From Acidobacteriota bacterium (GTDB lineage: Bacteria > Acidobacteriota > Thermoanaerobaculia > Multivoradales > J023), in assembly GCA_029263395.1 (NCBI GenBank), contig JAJCXO010000015.1:1-34026 (forward strand): DNA of 34,026 nt. The letters are read 5' to 3'. The position numbers were made by a program, and so were the translations under genes. The notes under the pieces were generated by a model that worked only from the letters and a program-made list of their open reading frames with translations, searched no databases and was not told where the DNA came from. Of this stretch, positions 29,991 through 34,026 are shown piece by piece (within the stretch, counting starts at the first letter, position 1; every line of letters begins with the position of its first letter).

Positions 29991-30056
29991 TCGCGGTCCG
30001 CTGATTTGCTGCTCGCGAGAAGCACAGCGGGTTGACCGGTACATCTTCAGCAGACT

Positions 30057-30218
30057 AGTGCCCCGTTTGACTAATCCGTTTCACTATTCTCGGTCTTTCT
30101 CGCGCCTGACTGCGTAAGGCCTCCTCTAAAGAGCCCCACTATTCCTGCGTCGGCAAGCCTTGTCAGCCACAAGAAATCCTCGAGAAGATTCGGAACGTTC
30201 TAATCAAACAGGGCACTA
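30057..30218. mobile_element. short inverted-repeat element flanked by TA (IS630/Tc1-type MITE?)
   Basis: The left end reads TAGTGCCCCGTTTGACTA and the right end, read in reverse, TAGTGCCCTGTTTGATTA. These terminal inverted repeats differ at two transitions, and weaker pairing continues inward for about 10 bases. Each outer end is a TA, as expected for TA-targeting IS630/Tc1-mariner elements. The 162 bp holds no ORF. It lies 66 bp after the synthetase stop and fills most of the gap to the toxin-antitoxin genes. Confidence 0.7.
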
Positions 30219-30335
30219 GCCGACAGACCAGCCGGACAATCGCCGCAAGCTGAACTATTACAGCATCCCGGTTCGATCTTTCGGCGGGCCCACAACTTTC
30301 CGAGCGATCTCGCGGAACGATTCTGGATGGTTCGC

Positions 30336-30680
30336 TTAGATCGTCGCGTCACTGATCTCTACAAGAGCTTCGCCCTGCTGAACGAGAGTCAATGCCTTTT
30401 CCAGAGTCTTGCCGAAGAGAACTTTGAGATACGCATTGCTTGTGTTACCGGCGGTGATCCAGATGATCTGAGGCGGTGTGCCCCGGTGATCGACGAGCGA
30501 AACGAAATCGCGGTCCTTGGTCATGAGAATCGCATTCGCCGCGCGTGCCGCCGCAAAGATTTCGTGATCCTTGGCGTCTCGCAGTCCCAGCCGACGGGCT
30601 GAGAAGGCCTCGACATCGAAGTGATCGCTGAGCCAAGGTGCGAGATGTGGTGAAAGTTGCGCGTCGATCCAGAGGATCAT
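30336..30680 (-). CDS. DUF5615 PIN-like toxin
   Basis: The protein is 114 residues from ATG 30680. MILWIDAQLSPHLAPWL opens a PIN-like fold with its first acidic residue. DAKDHEIF and MTKDRDFVSL carry further acidic residues, and IIWITAGNTSNAYLKVLF ends the core with the usual Asn/Thr turn of DUF5615. Such proteins are thought to be nuclease toxins partnered with DUF433 antitoxins. Its ATG overlaps the TGA of the DUF433 gene (ATGA), so the two are translationally coupled with the antitoxin first. A longer frame reaches 30728, but homology begins at 30680. Confidence 0.85.
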   Translation of the reverse strand: MILWIDAQLSPHLAPWLSDHFDVEAFSARRLGLRDAKDHEIFAAARAANAILMTKDRDFVSLVDHRGTPPQIIWITAGNTSNAYLKVLFGKTLEKALTLVQQGEALVEISDATI

Positions 30681-30901
30681 GCTGCCAAAACGGGATGGTC
30701 GATGCGTTGTCTGGCAAAACGGAGACAAGCAGCAATATCCTCACGAGTGAGATCGGGCAACTCTTCCAAGACTTCCTTGTAGCCGAGGCCGTTCGCCAAC
30801 AGATCCAGAACGTCAACGACGCGGATCCGCATGCCTCGAACACAGGGGTGGCCACCGCACTGCTCGGGGTCGACGGTGATTCTCTCAGCAAGTTGGGGCA
30901 T
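30677..30901 (-). CDS. DUF433 antitoxin
   Basis: The protein is 74 residues from ATG 30901, with AAAGGAG at 30907-30913, 5 bp upstream. ITVDPEQCGGHPCVRGMRI is the characteristic DUF433 opening, and VVDVLDLLANGLGYKEVLEE followed by LPDLTREDIAACLRFA is its helix-turn-helix-like part. It is expected to neutralise the DUF5615 protein and repress the pair. Confidence 0.9.
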   Translation of the reverse strand: MPQLAERITVDPEQCGGHPCVRGMRIRVVDVLDLLANGLGYKEVLEELPDLTREDIAACLRFARQRIDHPVLAA

Positions 30902-30906
30902 CGAAA

Positions 30907-30927
30907 CTCCTTTCGTTGGTGATTATA
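30907..30927 (-). promoter_or_regulatory. -10 box and ribosome site of the DUF433-DUF5615 pair
   Basis: On the minus strand, TATAAT (30922-30927) is a consensus -10 box, followed 8 bp later by AAAGGAG (30907-30913) and the DUF433 ATG. No good -35 box is found at 16-18 bp, so an activator or a different promoter layout is possible. The mRNA leader would be short. Confidence 0.5.
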
Positions 30928-31001
30928 TCCAGACCGCCGAGACGTCCGTTCCGCGTAACGAGTCGGGTAGCCCCTTCAAGCCCAGCGCGGGTGATGATCG
31001 T

Positions 31002-32282
31002 CTATGAAATGGTGGTCGCGGCGGGTGTCTCGATTTCATGGAGCGCTCTTCTGCCGGACGCACCAAGGACAAACAGCAAAGCCAAACCGCCGAACAACAG
31101 AAAAAGCAAGCCGAGCCCTCGTGCCTCCGGAGGTACCTCGGCGCCACCCCACAGGCTCGGCGCAAAGCGACCGCTGAAATAGTCCCCTAGCGGCCCGCTG
31201 AGCAGGTAGGCCACTGGCACGGTCGCCGTTGCGATCGTCCGGCGGATCGCAAAAATTCTGCCGTGATAGCTCCGCTCGGTCTGCGTTTGCCAAATCACCA
31301 CGTTCATGCCGCTGATGATGAGAAACAGCGTCATGTACACAAAGAGGCAACACGTCGCAAGGACCACCCCAGGCGCGATGCCCATTACGATCAGCATCGC
31401 CGCTTGCAGCGCCAAGAGGGAGAGAATCCAAGGAATTTTGCGCTGCGGCACCCCCCAGAAGCTGATAGCCAAGCCGCCGAGTACCATCCCGCCGCTGCCG
31501 ATACCCATCACCAAGCCGAGCTCCTGCGCCGTCGCCATGCTGAGCACAAAAGGGGTCATGATGACTTGCAAAACGGCGGCGATGAAATTCACCGAGGCAA
31601 AAAGAATCAATAAAGTCCACAGCCCAGACCGTTCCCAGATATAGCGGAAACCTTCCCACACTTCGCCGGCCAGGGTCTTCCGGCGAGGCCCGTCCTTTGT
31701 CACGACGTCCCGGAACCGGAGTCGCCAAAGGATCAACACGGCGAAAAAATAGGTTGCGGTATCGATCGCCAGGATCTTCGAGATCTCCAACCGCGTCAGC
31801 ATGAATCCTGCCAAGATCGGGGCGCCGATTTCAGACAACGAACGCCCGAGCTCCACTAGTCCATTGGCTTTTCCGAGACGCTCCGTTGGCACGAGAAAGG
31901 CGATCAGCGCGGTGAAGGTCGCCCATTGCGCCGTCCGAAAAACGGCCACCACGGCGAGCATGAGACAGATCACCACCAAGCCTGGCTCCTTCACCACAAA
32001 CAGCAGCGTGAGCACCCCGATGCCGGCAAATGCCCCGAGGTTGCTGAGCAGCAAGACCTGGCGACGGTCATATCGGTCGATCAACGAACCGATCAAGGGT
32101 GCGCTGAGCACCGCCGGCAGGCTCGCCGAAAACAGTATGAAGCTCAGCTTGGTGGTGGATCCGGTCTGTTGATAGACCCACACACCAACCGCGAAGCTGG
32201 TCAGCGCGGTGCCGAAGCTAGAGACGAATTGACCGAACCAGAGCAGCAGAAAATGACGGTAGCGGAGTCGGTTTGCTTCCAC
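31002..32282 (-). CDS. MFS exporter, EntS-like
   Basis: The protein is 426 residues from GTG 32282; an in-frame TGA lies four codons upstream, so no longer start is possible. There are about 12 hydrophobic helices. The loop after helix 2 has the MFS motif A form GSLIDRYDRRQ. A central hydrophilic stretch (RFRDVVTKDGPRRKTLAGEV) separates the two halves. It resembles the drug and siderophore exporter group (EntS, MFS_3) often found beside peptide synthetases. Its closeness to the synthetase suggests export of the peptide, but it is on the opposite strand with a toxin-antitoxin pair in between. The DUF433 and DUF5615 genes follow on the same strand after 100 bp. Confidence 0.85.
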   Translation of the reverse strand: MEANRLRYRHFLLLWFGQFVSSFGTALTSFAVGVWVYQQTGSTTKLSFILFSASLPAVLSAPLIGSLIDRYDRRQVLLLSNLGAFAGIGVLTLLFVVKEPGLVVICLMLAVVAVFRTAQWATFTALIAFLVPTERLGKANGLVELGRSLSEIGAPILAGFMLTRLEISKILAIDTATYFFAVLILWRLRFRDVVTKDGPRRKTLAGEVWEGFRYIWERSGLWTLLILFASVNFIAAVLQVIMTPFVLSMATAQELGLVMGIGSGGMVLGGLAISFWGVPQRKIPWILSLLALQAAMLIVMGIAPGVVLATCCLFVYMTLFLIISGMNVVIWQTQTERSYHGRIFAIRRTIATATVPVAYLLSGPLGDYFSGRFAPSLWGGAEVPPEARGLGLLFLLFGGLALLFVLGASGRRALHEIETPAATTIS

Positions 32283-32359
32283 GGGTTTTCATCCGCCGGC
32301 TTTAACTGCGTGTAGCCAGCACACTGAGGCGCACACCTCGACAGCAGAGAGGCGCTACC

Positions 32360-32572
32360 TTGGGCCGTGGCGATGCTCTGAGTATGTTCAGACAGGGGGC
32401 GTCGGTGGACGAGGTACGGCAGCAACTCGACATTGATGACGCAGCCCTAGAGGCGGCGATCGGCGACTACGCCGCCGAGCTGCTGGCTGCCAAGCGCAAC
32501 GAAGCCAGCTCTCCAGGTGGCAGTTCTCCAGGTGGCAGGCGGCATAAGTTGAGGATGTCTTGGCGCGGTTGA
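32360..32572 (+). CDS. small helical protein of unknown function
   Basis: The protein is 70 residues from TTG 32360, chosen because GAGAGG (32347-32352) lies 7 bp upstream; ATG 32384 is an alternative without a ribosome site. FRQGASVDEVRQQLDIDDAA looks like a helix-turn-helix of the short recognition type, followed by a helix and a Ser/Pro/Gly tail. The tail contains a 15-bp duplication (coding SSPGG twice, about 32508-32537). I do not recognise a family. It is 54 bp before the hfq-like gene on the same strand and divergent from the MFS gene. Confidence 0.45.
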   Translation: MGRGDALSMFRQGASVDEVRQQLDIDDAALEAAIGDYAAELLAAKRNEASSPGGSSPGGRRHKLRMSWRG

Positions 32573-32625
32573 CGCAGTTAGTAGAGACCGACCACAAACA
32601 ACCGACGCTTAGGGAGGGACAGGCG

Positions 32626-32931
32626 ATGCCAGGACCAGGACAACGCCCCATCAACATTCAGGACAGCTTCCTATTCCAGAGTCTCAAGGAGGCTCGTCCG
32701 CTTGACGTGCTACTGACAACGGGAAAAGCGCTGAACGGCGGCAAGATGAAGCGATTCGACCGCTATGCCATCGTCCTGGGCTTTGGGGTCAAGGAGGTTC
32801 TCGTCTACAAGCACGCGATCGCCATGATCACCGATGTCGAGGGTGCGGAGGCGCGCGATTCCCGCCCGCCTGCTGTGCGCCGTCCCCCGGAGGGTGCTCC
32901 GCGACGGACGGCGACCCAATGGGCGCGATGA
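32626..32931 (+). CDS. hfq: Hfq-like RNA chaperone
   Basis: The protein is 101 residues from ATG 32626, with AGGGAGG (32611-32617) 8 bp upstream. Residues about 9-65 follow the Hfq Sm fold: NIQDSFLFQSL, Sm1 with TTGKALNGGKMKRFDRYAIVL (G-x-x-L-x-G then FD), and Sm2 with VYKHAIAMI, keeping the YKHA signature that lines the RNA-binding pore. Hfq hexamers pair small RNAs with mRNAs. The last 33 residues form an Arg/Pro-rich tail (RRPPEGAPRRTATQWAR) that could add RNA binding. The usual miaA/hflX neighbours are absent; instead a series of tiny Cys-rich proteins follows, the first overlapping by ATGA. Confidence 0.8.
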   Translation: MPGPGQRPINIQDSFLFQSLKEARPLDVLLTTGKALNGGKMKRFDRYAIVLGFGVKEVLVYKHAIAMITDVEGAEARDSRPPAVRRPPEGAPRRTATQWAR

Positions 32932-33128
32932 AGAAGTGTCCTAGCGCAAGGGTGCTGCTCGACTTCGCCAGGGGTGACCAGCCTGCCGATGTGGCCGCAA
33001 ACATCAAACGCTGTCGTCAGTGTGGGCGTCTCGTGAAGGACATCACTGGCTTCCAAGGACTCGCCCGCGATGGTCGAGGAGTCGGTCGCAGACGACCCTC
33101 CACCGGCCAGGAGGCACCATTGCGGTGA
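32928..33128 (+). CDS. small Cys-rich protein, zf-HC2-like
   Basis: The protein is 66 residues from ATG 32928, whose ATGA overlaps the hfq stop; ATG 32919 is an alternative. KKCPSARVLLDFARGD followed by NIKRCRQCGRLVKDI has the spacing of anti-sigma-type zinc fingers (CP, helix, then CxxC), but Asn-Ile replaces the usual His before CxxC. There is no membrane helix. The C-terminal 20 residues are basic and Ser/Arg-rich. It resembles the first half of the next protein, so the two are probably diverged duplicates. Confidence 0.6.
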   Translation: MKKCPSARVLLDFARGDQPADVAANIKRCRQCGRLVKDITGFQGLARDGRGVGRRRPSTGQEAPLR

Positions 33129-33583
33129 CGGACTGTCCCGACATCGAAATCCTGGTAGCCCTGGCCAAAGGAGCGCTCGACGACTCTGCTATGGCCTCCG
33201 AGATTGCCGCCCATGCCGGCGAGTGCTCCGAGTGCATGGGATTCATCGATGATGTGCTCGCCGGTTCCGACCTAGCACCCAAACCCGGAGTCACACCACC
33301 GGCTGATGAACTTCTCACCATCGACCGCGATGCACTACGGCTGCGAACGGCCAGTGCTCACATGACGCCAACGCTTCTGGCTGCCTTCTGCGACGGCACC
33401 CTCACCGGTACTTCCGAAGAACTCGTCATGGAACACCTTGCAATCTGCAAGACGTGCGCGGACGCCATGCTCGACCTGACAGACCGAGCCAACCCCGAAG
33501 CAAGCTGGGCAGATTTCGTGAAGGAGCATGGCGCAGAGTTGGGATTCGAGTCTGCCGCAGGAGGATCGGATGAGACGCTGTAG
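33125..33583 (+). CDS. double zf-HC2-like zinc-finger protein
   Basis: The protein is 152 residues from GTG 33125, with AGGAGG (33109-33114) 10 bp upstream; GTGA overlaps the previous stop. It has two units: DCPDIEILVALAKGAL with HAGECSEC, and LLAAFCDGTL with HLAICKTC. Each follows the C-x-H-x3-C-x2-C pattern of anti-sigma-factor zinc fingers. No membrane segment or sigma factor is nearby, so a soluble regulator or scaffold is more likely than a classical membrane anti-sigma protein. An acidic tail ends it. Confidence 0.65.
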   Translation: MTDCPDIEILVALAKGALDDSAMASEIAAHAGECSECMGFIDDVLAGSDLAPKPGVTPPADELLTIDRDALRLRTASAHMTPTLLAAFCDGTLTGTSEELVMEHLAICKTCADAMLDLTDRANPEASWADFVKEHGAELGFESAAGGSDETL

Positions 33584-33755
33584 CGAATGTGGATCAGAGA
33601 TCAAGACCAGCTACGCATGGTCGCTCGATGATGAGCCGGTCTGTAGCGCCTGTATGCGCGCCGCGGTCCCAGAATTCCTCTGGTGCCTTGTTGAGGCGGT
33701 TGAGCGGATCATGGAGCCGGTCTACCGCGCACACTCCGAGGCGATGCGCAACTGA
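33570..33755 (+). CDS. small zinc-ribbon protein
   Basis: The protein is 61 residues from ATG 33570, with AGGAGG (33559-33564) 5 bp upstream; it overlaps the previous gene by 14 bp. RRCSECGSEI and PVCSACMRAA place two CxxC pairs 17 residues apart, as in a zinc ribbon. An amphipathic helix (FLWCLVEAVERIMEPVY) follows. The function is unknown; it is the last gene of the hfq-led run. Confidence 0.6.
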   Translation: MRRCSECGSEIKTSYAWSLDDEPVCSACMRAAVPEFLWCLVEAVERIMEPVYRAHSEAMRN

Positions 33756-33814
33756 GTGGCTGAAGTCCCGTTGGCACGGCAGCCCAACGACCGCCTCGGG
33801 CTGAAGTGCTGCAC

Positions 33815-34026
33815 CTACCGTGACGACGACCAGCGGGAGAGATCGCCGGTCTCGAAACCGTCGCCGAAGATGCCCCACTCGACATCGGAATTGATCTGGA
33901 CCACGATCCGCGACATTGGCGGGTTGATTGCGGTCACAGCAAAGTGAATCCGCCCGGCAGGTGGCGGCGGTTGCGGACCGATGTAGTCGAGGGTGGCCTG
34001 ACACAGCGCCCCTATCTGTGGCGACG
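33815..34026 (-). CDS. 3' end of a gene with a DGFExGDxSxW tail (partial)
   Basis: On the minus strand an open frame enters from the right edge and ends at TAG 33815-33817. The 70 visible residues contain IHFAVTAINPP, IVVQINSDVEW and the terminal IFGDGFETGDLSRWSSSR. Tails of this DGFExGDxSxW form end many secreted or surface proteins in some Gram-negative phyla, as I recall. It converges with the zinc-ribbon gene. Frames on the plus strand (33756-33947) and in another minus frame overlap it but lack such a motif. Confidence 0.65.
   Translation of the reverse strand, partial: SPQIGALCQATLDYIGPQPPPPAGRIHFAVTAINPPMSRIVVQINSDVEWGIFGDGFETGDLSRWSSSR

Noticed and set aside
6633-29990. Epimerase or methyltransferase domains
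   Set aside because: Every inter-module segment is accounted for by C, A and PCP motifs; no second HHxxxDG-type epimerase or SAM-binding motif was seen.
29991-30056. Rho-independent terminator after the synthetase
   Set aside because: No stem followed by a T run is visible; the nearest inverted repeat is the MITE-like element.
33756-33947. Plus-strand frame after the zinc-ribbon gene
   Set aside because: Antisense to the partial gene with the DGFETGDLSRW ending, with no ribosome site and no motif.

Overview
The window is GC-rich bacterial DNA dominated by one reading frame of about 7,785 codons (6633-29990): a trans-AT-type polyketide ketosynthase fused to half a dehydratase, then six non-ribosomal peptide modules (C-A-PCP x6) and a terminal thioesterase. 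GTG/TTG starts next to good Shine-Dalgarno sites and an Hfq homologue argue against an actinomycete. A C-terminal tail of the DGFExGDxSxW kind on the right edge, together with DUF433/DUF5615 and VapB-like toxin-antitoxin genes, makes me favour an Acidobacteriota-like organism. That is a low-confidence inference, and a myxobacterium is not excluded.

Left accessory region (1-6632). A Rad50/SMC-like ATPase lacks its N-terminal Walker A half. It is followed by a three-helix membrane protein gene, a decayed GGDEF gene on the minus strand, an AT-hook/coiled-coil protein, and an orphan VapB-like antitoxin lying between two copies of a 29-bp repeat. Next comes an array of five 42-bp repeats, each with a GGCCACC/GGTGGCC dyad, about 500-700 bp upstream of the synthetase. 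Several genes here look broken or solitary, as in a rearranged accessory region.

Synthetase (6633-29990). Domain order read from motifs: KS - flanking subdomain - half DH - [C-A-PCP] x6 - TE. There is no AT, KR, ACP, epimerase, methyltransferase or MbtH. Pocket residues read by eye suggest Pro-like, Leu-like (weak), Ala-like, Lys2/aminoadipate-like, Tyr-like and Lys2/aminoadipate-like substrates in order, so a hexapeptide possibly capped by a polyketide or acyl group is the simplest product guess. Modules 4 and 6 are close copies with signs of bimodule duplication and domain mosaicism. The gene is peppered with in-frame tandem repeats of 12-33 bp sitting in inter-motif loops. The sixth adenylation domain also carries a translated, hairpin-rich, MITE-like insertion that its paralogue lacks.

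Right region (29991-34026). A roughly 160-bp TA-flanked inverted-repeat element lies just after the synthetase stop. It is followed on the minus strand by a DUF433-DUF5615 toxin-antitoxin pair and an MFS exporter that may export the peptide. On the plus strand is a compact run: a small helical protein, an Hfq homologue, and three tiny Cys-rich proteins joined by overlapping stop/start codons. The window ends in the 3' end of a minus-strand gene.
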